Source: Pectobacterium punjabense
GTDB lineage: Bacteria > Pseudomonadota > Gammaproteobacteria > Enterobacterales > Enterobacteriaceae
Direction: 5' to 3'
Assembly (NCBI RefSeq): GCF_012427845.1
Contig: NZ_CP038498.1
Coordinates: 2,728,001 to 2,792,000, forward strand
Length of the DNA stretch: 64,000 nt
Positions 40,010-50,380 of this stretch are shown here, piece by piece. A model generated the notes under the pieces. It ran no database searches. It had not been told where the DNA came from and saw nothing but the letters and a program-made list of their open reading frames with translations. Position numbers and translations under genes: made by a program. Position 1 is the stretch's first letter; every line of letters starts with the position of its first letter.

Positions 40010-40464
40010 TCCGATTTCCCCTCATGTCCCAACAACGTCTGCAAACGCTTTTTATCCTGTTCGCTCATCGGTTCTTTGGCACTCTTGATACGACGCGCGC
40101 GCCGAATAATTATCACTGCCCCCGCCGCCAGAAACAGCCCAGGCAGTAGCCATAATAAGATCGTGAAAGGCGTGATCGGTGGTTCATATGTCACAAAGTA
40201 GCCGTAACGATCCACCATGTAATCGACAACCTGCTCTTTCGTTTGCCCCTGCTGCATCAGTTCATACACTTTCTGCCGCATATCTGAGGCAATCATCGAA
40301 TTGGAATCAGCGATACTGTTGTTCTGGCATTTCGGGCAGCGCAGTTGCATGGTCAACTCGCGGAACTGTTGCTCCTGTGTGTCGTTGTCAAAACGCAATA
40401 CCTCGGATGACGCCAGGACGCCGAACGACAGCAGCAATGCACCAAGTAAGCTAAACACTCTCAT
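40006..40464 (-). CDS. ccmH: CcmH, apocytochrome thiol-reducing protein
   Basis: A 152-aa protein with a signal peptide (MRVFSLLGALLLSFGVLAS), the periplasmic thiol motif LRCPKCQNNSIADSNS, and one C-terminal transmembrane helix. It keeps the CXXCH motif of apocytochrome c reduced for haem attachment. The ATG at 40464 overlaps the dsbE stop. Residues read upstream of it are not family-like. Compared with E. coli CcmH (350 aa) it lacks the TPR half, which is encoded by ccmI. Confidence 0.94.
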   Translation of the reverse strand: MRVFSLLGALLLSFGVLASSEVLRFDNDTQEQQFRELTMQLRCPKCQNNSIADSNSMIASDMRQKVYELMQQGQTKEQVVDYMVDRYGYFVTYEPPITPFTILLWLLPGLFLAAGAVIIIRRARRIKSAKEPMSEQDKKRLQTLLGHEGKSE

Positions 40465-41018
40465 GCGCCGCCCTCCTTGCTGTATTTTTCCCACAGCGGT
40501 TGCAGCGTTTCTTGCCACACCTGCATATTGAGATCGCCCGCATGCCGATAGCGAATGATGCCTTTCCCGTCGATCAGGAAGGTTTCCGGCGCACCATACA
40601 CGCCCAGATCCAGCCCCAACATACCGTCGCCATCAAACAAGCTCATCGCATAGGGATTGCCTAACGTCTTCAACCATTCAACCGCTTTGGGGCGCTCATC
40701 TTTATAATTCATGCCCACGACGCGAATTCCCTGCGCCGCCAGCGTGTTGAGAAATTGGTGCTCCGCCCGACACGTTGGGCACCAGGTCGCCCAGACATTT
40801 AGCAACAGCGGTTTGCCATCGCTCAACTCAGATTGGCTATACACCTTTCCCGCCTGATCCAGAGATTCGAGACGAAATTCAGGGATTGGCTTGCCAATCA
40901 AGGCAGATTCCAGCCGCATGGGATCGTCACCGCCGCTGTTCCGCACCAGTTGCCACAGCAAGGCAACAGCCAGCAGTAAAAACAGCACTAACGGGATTAA
41001 CAAAACCTTACGACTCAT
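40461..41018 (-). CDS. dsbE: CcmG/DsbE thioredoxin-like protein
   Basis: Membrane-anchored periplasmic thiol-disulfide oxidoreductase, 185 aa as in E. coli. One N-terminal helix, then a thioredoxin fold with active site WATWCPTCRAEH and the conserved cis-proline region YGAPETFLID. It reduces the thiols of apocytochrome c or CcmH. The ATG at 41018 overlaps the ccmF stop by four bases. Confidence 0.96.
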   Translation of the reverse strand: MSRKVLLIPLVLFLLLAVALLWQLVRNSGGDDPMRLESALIGKPIPEFRLESLDQAGKVYSQSELSDGKPLLLNVWATWCPTCRAEHQFLNTLAAQGIRVVGMNYKDERPKAVEWLKTLGNPYAMSLFDGDGMLGLDLGVYGAPETFLIDGKGIIRYRHAGDLNMQVWQETLQPLWEKYSKEGGA

Positions 41019-42970
41019 GACGATGTCTCCCTCACAGCCCGACGCAGACGATAGCGCGGGTCGAACATACACAGAATGCCACCCAACGCCATCAGCCCAC
41101 CGCCATACCAAATCCAGCGGATAAAGGGTTTGTAATACAGTCGTACCGCCCAGCTATCGTCATCCAACTCTTCACCCAAAGCCGCATAGAGATCGCGCGT
41201 CACACCCGCATCAATCGCCGCTTCCGTCATGATCGCACCGCTGGTGTTATAGAAGCGCTTTTCCGCCGTCAGGATCGCCTCCGGCTTGCCGTTACGCGTG
41301 ACCTCGATCGTCCCTTTACCGCTGTGCCAGTTCGGCCCCACCACATCCTGCACGCCTTGAAACGTAAAGCGGTAATCATGGATCTGTATGCTGTCGCCTG
41401 CCCGCATCCGCACATCTCGCTCAACGCTATAATTCTGACTGAAGGCGATACCCACCACCGTCACCGCCAGCCCTATATGGCCGCACACCATGCCCCACTG
41501 GCTCAGTGAGAGTGTGGTCAAACCACGCAGCAGGCCGTGACGTCGGGTGGAATTGGTGTGCAGTTCGTACACCGTTAAGAAAAATACCCACAGCGCCATC
41601 GACAGGCCGACCACCGTCATGGCAACGAGGGAATCCTGCAACAGCCAGGGAAGCAGCAGCGACAACACAGCAGTGACGGCCATTGCTACCAGTAACAGCT
41701 TACGCAGCTTTTGCGGCTCGTCGCGCCGCCAGCGAACCAGCGGCCCCACGCCCAGCAGCAAGGCGAAAGGAGCCATTAATAGGGTAAACATGGTGTTGAA
41801 GAACGGAGCGCCAATCGAAATGCTGCCCAACCCCAACTGCTTATGCACCAGCGGCAACAGCGTTCCCAGCAGCACAACCAATGTGGCCGCCATCAGGATC
41901 AGGTTATTACCGAGCAGGAACGTTTCACGCGACCAGAGCGAATTCGTGACCCGCGCCCGCACCCGATTGCCTTTGATGGCGAACAACAGCAAAGAACCAC
42001 CGATGACAATGACCAGAAACGCGAGAATAAACATGCCACGCGCCGGATCGGAGGCAAACGCGTGCACCGACACCAGAACGCCGGAGCGCACCAAAAACGT
42101 TCCCAGCAGGCAGAGCGAGAATGCGCCGATAGCCAGCAGTACCGTCCAGGCCTTGAAGCTGCCGCGTTTCTCGGTAACCGACAGCGAATGCAGCAGCGCC
42201 GTACCCACCAGCCACGGCATCAATGAGGCATTTTCCACCGGGTCCCAGAACCACCAGCCGCCCCAACCCAGTTCGTAATAGGCCCAGCCGGAGCCGAGCA
42301 CAATACCTAACGTCAGGAACGACCAAGCCGCCTGTGTCCACGGCCGGGACCAACGAGCCCAGGCGCTGTCCAGTCGTTCAGCCAGCAGCGAAGCGACCGC
42401 AAACGCAAACGCCACGGAAAACCCGACATAGCCCATGTAAAGTAGCGGCGGATGGAAGATGAGCCCGACATCCTGCAACAGCGGATTGAGATCGCGTCCA
42501 TCAATCGGATAGTCCGGTAGCGTACGTGTAAAGGGATTCGACGTCAGGATGATAAATAGCAGGAAGCCGACATTAATCATCCCCATAACGGCTAACACGC
42601 GGGCGACCGCATCCAGCGACATTCCCCGGCTAAAGACCGCCACGGCGAAGGTCCAGCCACTCATCAGCAGCACCCAGAGCAGCAGCGATCCTTCATGTGC
42701 ACCCCATGCCGCCGCCACGCGATACCACACCGGCAGTGCACGGTTTGAGTTGTTTGCGACATAAAGGACGGTGAAATCATTGATCACCAGCGCATGTACC
42801 AACACGAGGAAGGAAGCCAAAATGCATGCGAACAGTACCCAGGAAAGGGGACGTGCCAGTGCCATCAGTCGTGCATCCTGACGCGACGCCCCCCATAGTG
42901 GATACACGCTGAGCAACAGCGCAACACTCAGCGCCAGACACAGCAGATAGTTGCCTACTTCAGGCATCAT
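41015..42970 (-). CDS. ccmF: CcmF haem lyase subunit
   Basis: Large polytopic inner-membrane protein of 651 aa (about 15 helices) that attaches haem from CcmE to apocytochrome c with CcmH/CcmI. The tryptophan-rich WWD motif [18 protein letters not shown] and flanking conserved histidines (HPPLLYMGY and [10 protein letters not shown]) are present. It overlaps ccmE and dsbE by four bases each. A paralogue, nrfE, lies at 47523. Confidence 0.97.
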   Translation of the reverse strand: MMPEVGNYLLCLALSVALLLSVYPLWGASRQDARLMALARPLSWVLFACILASFLVLVHALVINDFTVLYVANNSNRALPVWYRVAAAWGAHEGSLLLWVLLMSGWTFAVAVFSRGMSLDAVARVLAVMGMINVGFLLFIILTSNPFTRTLPDYPIDGRDLNPLLQDVGLIFHPPLLYMGYVGFSVAFAFAVASLLAERLDSAWARWSRPWTQAAWSFLTLGIVLGSGWAYYELGWGGWWFWDPVENASLMPWLVGTALLHSLSVTEKRGSFKAWTVLLAIGAFSLCLLGTFLVRSGVLVSVHAFASDPARGMFILAFLVIVIGGSLLLFAIKGNRVRARVTNSLWSRETFLLGNNLILMAATLVVLLGTLLPLVHKQLGLGSISIGAPFFNTMFTLLMAPFALLLGVGPLVRWRRDEPQKLRKLLLVAMAVTAVLSLLLPWLLQDSLVAMTVVGLSMALWVFFLTVYELHTNSTRRHGLLRGLTTLSLSQWGMVCGHIGLAVTVVGIAFSQNYSVERDVRMRAGDSIQIHDYRFTFQGVQDVVGPNWHSGKGTIEVTRNGKPEAILTAEKRFYNTSGAIMTEAAIDAGVTRDLYAALGEELDDDSWAVRLYYKPFIRWIWYGGGLMALGGILCMFDPRYRLRRAVRETSS

Positions 42971-43449
42971 AACGGTTTACCCTCTGTCGCTACCGCAGAG
43001 GCATGGCCGTTCTGCCCTTCCATCGCCGCTTTAATTTCCGGTGGCGTGTAATTTTCGTCATGGCGGGCAAGCACTTCTTTCGCGGCAATATGATCGTCGC
43101 TATCCAGAATCCCCTGTGCCACAACGCCTTGCCCTTCACGGAAGAGATCGGGCAACATCCCGTTGTAAGTCACATCAACTGAACCCTGTGCATCATAAAC
43201 GGTGAAGCGGACTTCCAGACTTTGGCTGTCACGGCGCACGCTGCCCGGCATCACCATGCCACCCACGCGCAGGCGCTGCCCGATGGCAGGTTTTTCCTGC
43301 GTTTCATTCTTGCCATAAAGAATTTCACTGGGCGTATAAAAGAGATCGATATTTGAGCTCAATGCATAGAGTGTCAGTGCTACCGTCAACACCGTGCCGC
43401 AAACAACGGCCAGAATGGCATAGAGGCGGGTTTTGCGCGGGGCACTCAT
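42967..43449 (-). CDS. ccmE: CcmE haem chaperone
   Basis: Membrane-anchored periplasmic haem chaperone of 160 aa. One N-terminal helix, an OB-fold domain ([17 protein letters not shown]), and the haem-binding His130 in the motif LARHDENY (H-x3-Y), the same position as in E. coli. It takes haem from CcmABCD and hands it to CcmF. Confidence 0.97.
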   Translation of the reverse strand: MSAPRKTRLYAILAVVCGTVLTVALTLYALSSNIDLFYTPSEILYGKNETQEKPAIGQRLRVGGMVMPGSVRRDSQSLEVRFTVYDAQGSVDVTYNGMLPDLFREGQGVVAQGILDSDDHIAAKEVLARHDENYTPPEIKAAMEGQNGHASAVATEGKPL

Positions 43450-43667
43450 TGCACCACCTCCATTGCTGCCGGCTGACGCGCCGTGCTCTTACGCTGCTCG
43501 CGTGCCTGCTGGCGGCGGATGTCGTTTAATAAAGCACGGCGACGCCAGAAGGTATGTCCGATCAACGCGCTAAGCGGTAACAGTGTTAACACCACTGCCA
43601 GCCAGACATACAAGGCATAGCCACCCATCGCAAAAAAATCCTGCCAGCTTGTGAAGGCGATGTTCAT
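43446..43667 (-). CDS. ccmD: CcmD small membrane protein
   Basis: A 73-aa protein with one transmembrane helix ([19 protein letters not shown]) and a basic cytoplasmic tail ([20 protein letters not shown]). It helps release haem-loaded CcmE from the CcmABC complex. It overlaps both neighbours by four bases. Confidence 0.95.
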   Translation of the reverse strand: MNIAFTSWQDFFAMGGYALYVWLAVVLTLLPLSALIGHTFWRRRALLNDIRRQQAREQRKSTARQPAAMEVVQ

Positions 43668-44404
43668 CGTGCTATTCCTCCTTTATTGACCAGCGCAGCA
43701 ACCCAAGGGGCGCGACGCTGTTGCACCAGTATCAGATTACGCAACCGCATGAGTGACAACGTCACGAACAAACTCATAAACCCTAGCATCATAATGCGTA
43801 GCGGCAGGCGCATAGCGGGATCGATAGTTTTCTGCATTTTTGTCGATGCCTGATGTAGGGTATTCCACCACTCGACCGAGAAATGGATGATGGGTAAATT
43901 CACCACGCCAACCAGCACCAGAATGGCTGCCGCACGGCCAGCAAGACGGCGATCGTCAAATGAGTTGTAGAGCGCGATGATACCGACGTACAGAAACAGC
44001 AGAACGAGTTCGGACGTCAGGCGCGCATCCCACACCCACCAGGTCCCCCACATCGGTTTGCCCCAAGTGGCTCCCGTCGTCAGCGCAATAAAGGTAAACA
44101 CCGCGCCGACCGGTGCCATCGCCGCCACGGCAAGCTCCGCCGTTTTTGACTGCCGAATCATCCCGATCAGTGCAAATATTGCCATTACGGCATAGACACC
44201 CATCGACCACACGGCGGCTGGCACGTGCAGGTACATGATGCGATATCCCTGCCCTTGCTGGTAATCCGCAGGCGCAAACCCAAACCCTAACAGGCAACCG
44301 CCAATCAGCAGCGCTACGCTGATCAGGGCAACCCAAGGGATAAGCCTGCCGCAAAGGCCATAAAGGCGATCCGGCTGCGTAAGCTGATAGCTTTTTCTCA
44401 ACAT
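43664..44404 (-). CDS. ccmC: CcmC haem-handling protein
   Basis: Six-helix inner-membrane protein that loads haem onto CcmE. The WWD motif is WGTWWVWDARLTSE, flanked by the conserved histidines in YLHVPAAVWSMG and HFSVEWWNTLHQ. The ATG at 44404 gives 246 aa (E. coli 245). An upstream in-frame ATG at 44434 would add ten residues and cannot be excluded. Confidence 0.95.
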   Translation of the reverse strand: MLRKSYQLTQPDRLYGLCGRLIPWVALISVALLIGGCLLGFGFAPADYQQGQGYRIMYLHVPAAVWSMGVYAVMAIFALIGMIRQSKTAELAVAAMAPVGAVFTFIALTTGATWGKPMWGTWWVWDARLTSELVLLFLYVGIIALYNSFDDRRLAGRAAAILVLVGVVNLPIIHFSVEWWNTLHQASTKMQKTIDPAMRLPLRIMMLGFMSLFVTLSLMRLRNLILVQQRRAPWVAALVNKGGIAR

Positions 44405-44472
44405 AATCGTGTGCTCACTCTGCGTAAAACTCATCCCAACGGGACGATAAAGGCGATCCTAAGATCGGAAAA

Positions 44473-45129
44473 TTATTGAATACTCACCCGCAATGCGGCT
44501 GCCGTGGCAAACGGGCTTAGGGTCGCGCTGCCCACCAGAAAGGCACCGAGGATCGCCAGATACCCGCCTACCGGCAGTTGCATCATCGCGGCCTCTACCG
44601 CTGCCGTCGCAAAAATCAGCAGCGGTATGGTCAGCGGCAATACCAATAGGCTTAACAGCACGCCGCTGCGGCGCAGCCCAACCGTTAATCCCGCACCAAT
44701 GGCGCCAAGAAAACTGAGCGTTGGCGTGCAAAGCAACAGCGTTAACGCCATCACCCACCAACCGTGACTGTCCAACCCAAACAGCAACGCCGCCAGCGGC
44801 GAAAGCAGTAGCAGCGGCAGTCCGCTAACCATCCAATGCACCACCACTTTCGCCAGCACCACTAACGGCAGCGGCAACGGCAGCAGCGTCAGCTGTTCCA
44901 GCGAACCATCCTGATAGTCATCACGGAAAAGACGATCCATCGCCAGTAGAGAAGCCAGCAATGCCGCCACCCACACCACGCCCGGTGCCACACGCATCAA
45001 TAGTTGCGGCTCAGGTCCAATAGCCAGAGGAAATAAGATGATGACGATAAGGAAAAACCACAGCGGGTTAAGAATCTCCGCGTTATTGCGTAACGCGACG
45101 CGTAATTCCCTAGCAATCAGGCGCCGCAT
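44473..45129 (-). CDS. ccmB: CcmB permease subunit
   Basis: A 218-aa inner-membrane protein with about six helices (starts [16 protein letters not shown]; contains FRDDYQDGSLEQLTLLP). It forms the CcmAB transporter that powers release of holo-CcmE. Its start codon shares one base with the ccmA stop codon. Confidence 0.96.
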   Translation of the reverse strand: MRRLIARELRVALRNNAEILNPLWFFLIVIILFPLAIGPEPQLLMRVAPGVVWVAALLASLLAMDRLFRDDYQDGSLEQLTLLPLPLPLVVLAKVVVHWMVSGLPLLLLSPLAALLFGLDSHGWWVMALTLLLCTPTLSFLGAIGAGLTVGLRRSGVLLSLLVLPLTIPLLIFATAAVEAAMMQLPVGGYLAILGAFLVGSATLSPFATAAALRVSIQ

Positions 45130-45749
45130 TATGGTGCTCCCTCAGTCGGTGTGAGCTGAATACAGCGGATGCGTTGAGCGAACGGGCGTAGCGGCTGATG
45201 CGTGGTTAAAATAATGATGCCGCCGCGCGCAATATGGTGCTCCATACGCTGCGTCAGCATTTCAACGCCCGCCACGTCAAGCGCGGTAAGCGGTTCATCC
45301 AGAATCCACAGCGGCACGTCGGTGAGCCACAAACGAGCCAGTGCGACACGGCGCTGCTGCCCCGCCGAAAGGCGCGCCACGGGCACGTCTTCATATCCAG
45401 CCAGCCCTACGGCGGCGAGTGCCTGCCAATGGGCATCCTGATGCTGCTGCGGAGAGAAAAAGCGCAGATTTTCTTCACCAGTCAAAACGCTCTTGATGCC
45501 CGGCTGATGGCCTAACCACAGGAGCTGCTGATTAAAATGTTCACGTATGCGGTTGATTCGCTGCCCTTGCCAGCAGACGTCTCCCGACTCAGGCGTCGCC
45601 AGACCGCTTAAGATGCGCAATAGCGATGTTTTTCCTACCCCGTTGGCACCGGCAATCTGAACCATTTCTCCCGGGCTGGCGGTAAACGACAACGCGCTGA
45701 ACAGCACATGCTCATCGCGTATGCAAACCACATCGCGCGCTTCTAACAT
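45129..45749 (-). CDS. ccmA: CcmA ATP-binding subunit
   Basis: ABC ATPase of 206 aa, first gene of the ccm operon. Walker [12 protein letters not shown], signature [14 protein letters not shown], Walker [13 protein letters not shown] and H-loop TTHQPL are all present. It works with CcmB and CcmCDE in haem delivery for cytochromes c such as those of Nap and Nrf. The promoter should lie in 45750-46000; a palindrome TATACCCTGGGTATA is present at about 45779. Confidence 0.96.
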   Translation of the reverse strand: MLEARDVVCIRDEHVLFSALSFTASPGEMVQIAGANGVGKTSLLRILSGLATPESGDVCWQGQRINRIREHFNQQLLWLGHQPGIKSVLTGEENLRFFSPQQHQDAHWQALAAVGLAGYEDVPVARLSAGQQRRVALARLWLTDVPLWILDEPLTALDVAGVEMLTQRMEHHIARGGIIILTTHQPLRPFAQRIRCIQLTPTEGAP

Positions 45750-46014
45750 CGGGGTGTACTCCTACTTTCTAATGCCATATACCCTGGGTATAGAATAACA
45801 TGGCGCCTTTACTCCCCCTCTCGGGGGGCGTAACCATAAAGAGTTAATCTTTTTTATTGAGATCAATAAAGTCGGCGATTCCGGTTATCCCTATCATCGA
45901 GTCGTATCGAAAACCACGCCGACACGCCTACACCGGAAATCTATTGGGCATATTTTTATGCAGCCGCCGAGAGCGTTTCGTGCGCCATAAGACCTTCATT
46001 GCATGCTACCGCTT

Positions 46015-46221
46015 AGCACGCGCCCGACGCAGGGCTTCCGGCTAAATTATGCCGCTGCGCGGTGCTTTCGTCGGTATCTGGCTTTACGGACCGTTTGCGA
46101 CACTGTTACTCGCCCCATAAATGGGGCTCGCCCTTCGGGCCAGCACACGTGCTGTTCAAAAACGTCTCTGACGTTTTTGTCCGGCGTGACGCAAGCTTTC
46201 GCCGCGTCCTGCGGCTCATCC
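46015..46221. repeat. GC-rich dispersed repeat, copy 2 (inverted partner at 38696)
   Basis: Reverse-complement match to 38696-38939: AGCACGCGCCCGACGC at the left end, GTGCTGTTCAAAAACGTC and GACGTTTTTGTCCGGCG in the middle, GGCTCATCC at the right. It occupies the gap between nrfG and ccmA. The remainder of 45750-46304 shows no gene. Confidence 0.75.
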
Positions 46222-46304
46222 TAAGCCAGCTACCTCCTCAGCATAATTTCTCACGCCGGACAACAAGCACTCCCCAAAGGCACTAAAGTGAAACGTATCA
46301 CCTG

Positions 46305-47132
46305 TCACTTCTGGCTGTTCTTCAGCAGCGTTGCCGTGTTGATTGCTTCGATCAACTGAACGCGATTCACCCGTGGGCTGTACGTATCCAGCAGGCGCTG
46401 CCAAATCGCAATCGCGCGCGCATAGTCCGCTTTCAAGAACGCATCAGACGCCAGCAGCATTAGCGCCGTCACTTCATTGGCATCCAGCGCCAGCGCTTTA
46501 TCGATCATTTCCTGCATCGCAGGCGTGACGGTTTGGCCTGCCTGGTAATACAGCACTGTTGCCAGCGCCGAATACAGCTCTGCACTGTCACCCTTCAGTA
46601 CGATCGCCTGCCGATAAGCGCGTAACGCATTGTCATAGGCGTTACGGTAAAGATAATATTCACCTAACTCAGCCCAGAGGACGCTGTTGCCCGGCGTTTT
46701 ACGAATGTTACCCTGCAAGGTAGCAAGCTGTTTTTCCTGCTGTTGTACATCGCTAAAATCGTGTAACGGATCGGCAAGCCGCTGGCTCTCCGCTTGAACG
46801 AGCGCACTGCGCGGGCTTAGCGCGTAGAGCACCGCGCTACTCAAGAAAATAACGATGACCGCAGCCACAACGGCGAGGGTTGGTATCGGACGCTGCGTGA
46901 AGGAAGGAAGTGACGTGAGTGGCAGGTCGTGAGACAGTTCGCGCCCCAGCATCTTTGCCTCATGCTCGGATAGATGCTTCCTGGCTTGTTCACACTGAAA
47001 ATGCCAGATGCGCTTCGCTAAGCGTTGTAACTTGCCATCGTCCTCCGGCTTGTGCTGGGGCAATAGCGGCCACAGCAGCCCGGCAATCAGGATAATGGCG
47101 ACAGCGGCGATCAATACTTCTAACAGGCTCAT
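46305..47132 (-). CDS. nrfG: NrfG, TPR protein of the nitrite reductase haem lyase
   Basis: A 275-aa protein, longer than E. coli NrfG (198 aa). Two N-terminal transmembrane helices and a linker ([19 protein letters not shown]) resemble CcmI, followed by TPR repeats ([20 protein letters not shown]). It presents apo-NrfA to NrfEF for attachment of the special haem at the CWSCK motif. ATG at 47132 overlaps the nrfF stop. Last gene of nrfABCDEFG. Confidence 0.88.
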   Translation of the reverse strand: MSLLEVLIAAVAIILIAGLLWPLLPQHKPEDDGKLQRLAKRIWHFQCEQARKHLSEHEAKMLGRELSHDLPLTSLPSFTQRPIPTLAVVAAVIVIFLSSAVLYALSPRSALVQAESQRLADPLHDFSDVQQQEKQLATLQGNIRKTPGNSVLWAELGEYYLYRNAYDNALRAYRQAIVLKGDSAELYSALATVLYYQAGQTVTPAMQEMIDKALALDANEVTALMLLASDAFLKADYARAIAIWQRLLDTYSPRVNRVQLIEAINTATLLKNSQK

Positions 47133-47530
47133 GGGCGTGCCCCTCGGTTTTGTCGCCGTATCACTCGCCACGCAATAACCACAATCGCTAACAGCAAGAG
47201 CAACGGTGTTAACCAAAGTATGCCGGTTTGTATTTTCATCGGTGGGTTGTACTGAACAAAATCGCCATAGCGCTGATTCATAAACGCGATAATCTCTGAC
47301 TTGTCCTTGCCCTGCTCCACCATGGAAAAGACCTCATGGCGCATGCTGACTGCTACAGGTGAGTTTGATTCCAGCAGACTTTGGTTCTGGCATTGAGGAC
47401 AGCGTAATTCTCCAGCAATCGCCAGCGCGTCCTGACGCTTCGCCTGACTGGAAAATACCCAGGTATCAACCACCTGAGCCGGCACAGAAAAAACCAGTAG
47501 CATGAGAAGCAGCGCAAGGGGTTTAGTCAT
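47129..47530 (-). CDS. nrfF: NrfF, CcmH-like haem lyase subunit
   Basis: A 133-aa CcmH paralogue with a signal peptide, thiol motif [16 protein letters not shown] and a C-terminal transmembrane helix. E. coli NrfF is about 127 aa. With NrfE and NrfG it attaches the active-site haem of NrfA. It overlaps nrfE by eight bases. The ATG at 47530 gives the proper signal peptide. Confidence 0.93.
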   Translation of the reverse strand: MTKPLALLLMLLVFSVPAQVVDTWVFSSQAKRQDALAIAGELRCPQCQNQSLLESNSPVAVSMRHEVFSMVEQGKDKSEIIAFMNQRYGDFVQYNPPMKIQTGILWLTPLLLLLAIVVIAWRVIRRQNRGARP

Positions 47531-49400
47531 AGACCCTTCTCCCACGGAACCACCCCAGCAGTGCACCCGCGACCATTAACATGCCACCACCCCATACCCA
47601 GCGAACGCCGGTCTGCACATAGAAACGCATCGCATAGCGGTTTTCGCCGGTTTTCTCGCCCATCACGGCATACCATTCTCTGATCGGTCCCCAGGCAATG
47701 CCCGGCTCAATCATCTGCTGCTTGCGTGCGTTGTAATAACGGCGTTCCGGCATGACGTGGGCGATTGGCGAATCACCACGATAGATCGCAATCACAGCCT
47801 GTTCTGCGGTGTAATTCTGCTCTGCCACTAAATCCAGCTGTAAAAATCGAAAATGATAGTCGCCCAACGTGACCTGTTCTCCCTGACCGACATTGACGCT
47901 GATTTCCTGCTTACTGCCCGCAGAAAACACGATGCCCAAAGCAAACAGTGCCACGCCCGTATGTGCTAGTAGCGCAGGAAGCTGCTGGCGTATCGCCGAC
48001 AGCGGCTGTAGCCATTGTGCCGCCATCACCCAGCCGATCAGGCCTGTAGCCAGTGCAACAGCGTACCCATACGGCCATAAGGCCAGAGTGGTGACAACAC
48101 CAATTGCCAGCGTTATGGCTAAACGCCGGGCAGGCCACCGCGTATTGCGCTTCCAGTAACCTCCGGCAGCAATCCCAATCAGCAACAACATCAGGCCACC
48201 GAAGGGCAAGAGTACGCGGTTGAAATAAGGAGCCCCTACCGAGATTTTTCCCCAGCCCGCCAAGCCATAAATCATCGGATAAAGGGTGCCAAGCACGACG
48301 ACCAGCGCCACGGCACTGAATAACAGTAGCACTAGCAGTATCGCCATTTCCCGCGACCAGCCAGAGAAACGGGCAGCAGAATGAACAAACTGGGCGCGCC
48401 AGCCATAAACGGCTAGCGCTGCCATGCTTAAACAAGAAAACAGGATAAATAAAGGCACTGCGCGGTCATGTTCGAGGGCGAAAGCGTGAACCGAAACCAG
48501 TATCCCAGAGCGTACGATCAGCGTACCCAGCAGGCATAAAATGAAGGTCAACAGCGCCAATATCAGCGACCAATGGCGGAAGATACCGCGCATGCGCGTG
48601 ACAGACAGACTGTGGAGTAGTGCGCTCGCCGTTAACCACGGGAGCAATGAGGCATTTTCTACCGGGTCCCAGAACCACCATCCCCCCCAGCCCAGTTCGT
48701 TATAGGCCCACCACGATCCCAGGATGATGCCCAGCGTTAACAGGCTCCAGGCAGGCAGCGTCCAGCGCCAGCAAATCCAGGCGGTCGGAGCCGTAAACTC
48801 GCCGTGAATCAGGGAGGCTAATGCTAGTGCCGCACTCACGGTTAACCCGCCATAGCCCAGATAGAGCAACGGCGGATGGAGAATAAGGCCAATATGTTGC
48901 AACATCGGGTTGAGATCCCTTCCCGCCACCGCTGGCGGGAAGAGACGCACAAAAGGATCGGAAAAAAACACAATGAACACCAGCAGCGCGGTCGCTATCA
49001 CGGCCAGCATCGCCAGCGTCAGCGGAAACAGTGCACTCGTCGCTTTGCGATAGCGGCAGGCAAACGCCGCGCTCCAGCCGGACAAACACAACAGCCACAG
49101 CAGCAGCGACCCTTCATGCCCGCCCCAAACCGCGGCTATTTTTAGCCCAAGGGGTAAATCACGGTGGCTATGCTGTGCGACATAATTAACGGAGAAATCA
49201 TCCAGCACCACGCTCAGCGTCAGCACGCCGAACGCGAACAGCACAAGACCAAATAGCACCAGCGTCCAACACCGCGCCAGTCGGTAAGTACCCGACCAGC
49301 GCAGGGAGTAGCCTGAAAAAGTCAGCAACGCTGTCGCCACGCCAACACACCCCGCCAGCGACAGCGCCACATACCCGAATTCTGGCAATAACAACATCAA
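47523..49400 (-). CDS. nrfE: NrfE, CcmF-like haem lyase
   Basis: A 625-aa polytopic membrane protein paralogous to CcmF, with the WWD motif [18 protein letters not shown] and conserved HPPLLYLGY and HSLSVTRMRG. It is longer than E. coli NrfE (552 aa). It is dedicated to haem attachment at the lysine-ligated CWSCK motif in NrfA. It lies between nrfD and nrfF. Confidence 0.94.
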   Translation of the reverse strand: MMLLLPEFGYVALSLAGCVGVATALLTFSGYSLRWSGTYRLARCWTLVLFGLVLFAFGVLTLSVVLDDFSVNYVAQHSHRDLPLGLKIAAVWGGHEGSLLLWLLCLSGWSAAFACRYRKATSALFPLTLAMLAVIATALLVFIVFFSDPFVRLFPPAVAGRDLNPMLQHIGLILHPPLLYLGYGGLTVSAALALASLIHGEFTAPTAWICWRWTLPAWSLLTLGIILGSWWAYNELGWGGWWFWDPVENASLLPWLTASALLHSLSVTRMRGIFRHWSLILALLTFILCLLGTLIVRSGILVSVHAFALEHDRAVPLFILFSCLSMAALAVYGWRAQFVHSAARFSGWSREMAILLVLLLFSAVALVVVLGTLYPMIYGLAGWGKISVGAPYFNRVLLPFGGLMLLLIGIAAGGYWKRNTRWPARRLAITLAIGVVTTLALWPYGYAVALATGLIGWVMAAQWLQPLSAIRQQLPALLAHTGVALFALGIVFSAGSKQEISVNVGQGEQVTLGDYHFRFLQLDLVAEQNYTAEQAVIAIYRGDSPIAHVMPERRYYNARKQQMIEPGIAWGPIREWYAVMGEKTGENRYAMRFYVQTGVRWVWGGGMLMVAGALLGWFRGRRVYD

Positions 49401-49418
49401 CGGGCCTCTTGCGGGGAA

Positions 49419-50380
49419 TTAGACAACGGTTAACTGCCCCGCATAGAGGATAAAGAAACGCAGCAGCAAGACCCCCACCAGACTCATGCCACAAACCGCC
49501 AGCACGCCATAAGGTGAATGCAAGCGGTTAGCCCATGACTTGAGCAGCAAGGGAATGACTAATCCAACCCCTACAACACCCAGCCAGAACCACACGGCCC
49601 AAAATCCACCGCCCAACGCCGCCGCCAGCGCTCGCTGCTTCCCATCGTCCCCTAACGCGAGGCCAATAAAGAACGCGAACAGCAAGAAGATCTCCAACCA
49701 CACGACAGGCGTTTCGACGCAATGGATAAAGTGCGCCTCTTCGCTATGCGGATTGCGACGATAACGGCAGGCCATGGCGATCAACGCCACTGCCGCGCCG
49801 GAGGATACCCCCGAAAACAGGAATAGCGCGGGGAGAATCGGGTTATTCAGCAGCGGATAGGTCTTCAGCGCGGAGAGTAAAACCCGGTGTAAGCCCCTAA
49901 CATCACCGCCAGCAGCAACATCACGATATCCAGCGATTTTTGCATCGGTGCCAGCCAACCAAGCACCTTGGGTAGAATACTCAGCTTCGGCAGCCAGCGC
50001 TGTTGCAGTGCGATAGCCTGTTCGCTAAAAATGTTGACTAACCAGACCGCCAGCGCCGCCATGTAAACCTGAAACAGCATGACCCCAACGGACATCACCG
50101 AGGTAAAACTGTAATGGAACATCAGCTTCCAGAACGTCCAGGGCCGCGTCAGGTGGAAGACCAGAATCAGCAATCCAAGGATAATGGTGCACGGCGCGAG
50201 AACCAACGTGGTGCGCATTAGCGTACTGTCTGCGGTTGCCTGCTCGGGATGGTAGCGTCGCAGCAAGGCAGACAGCGTGACCAGCCCCGCAGAGATGCCG
50301 ACCAAAAACAGGTAAATCGCAATCGGCCAGTCCCAGACTAACGAATCAAAATGGAATGCGTTTGAAGACACGGGCGTCAT
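49419..50380 (-). pseudogene. nrfD: NrfD quinol-oxidising membrane subunit, frameshifted
   Basis: NrfD is an eight-helix membrane protein that with NrfC oxidises menaquinol for nitrite reduction. The N-terminal half (from ATG 50380, FHFDSLVWDWPIAIYLFLVG) stops after GAYTGFYSPR at 49865. The rest (LLSALKTYPLLNNPILPALF to the C-terminus at 49419) continues in another frame. E. coli NrfD reads GAYTGFLLSALK across the junction. One extra T in the TTTT run (minus strand, 49879-49882) restores the frame and gives 320 aa versus 318 in E. coli. Both halves are otherwise well conserved, so this is a recent mutation or a sequencing error in a homopolymer. Confidence 0.9.

Noticed and set aside
45845..45880. 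FNR box upstream of ccmA (ATTGAGATCAAT)
   Set aside because: The half-sites are only two bases apart instead of the four required between TTGAT and ATCAA.
38696..46221. Composite transposon carrying ccm
   Set aside because: The flanking repeats encode no transposase, have no insertion-sequence ends or target duplications that I can see, and ccm is core enterobacterial DNA.
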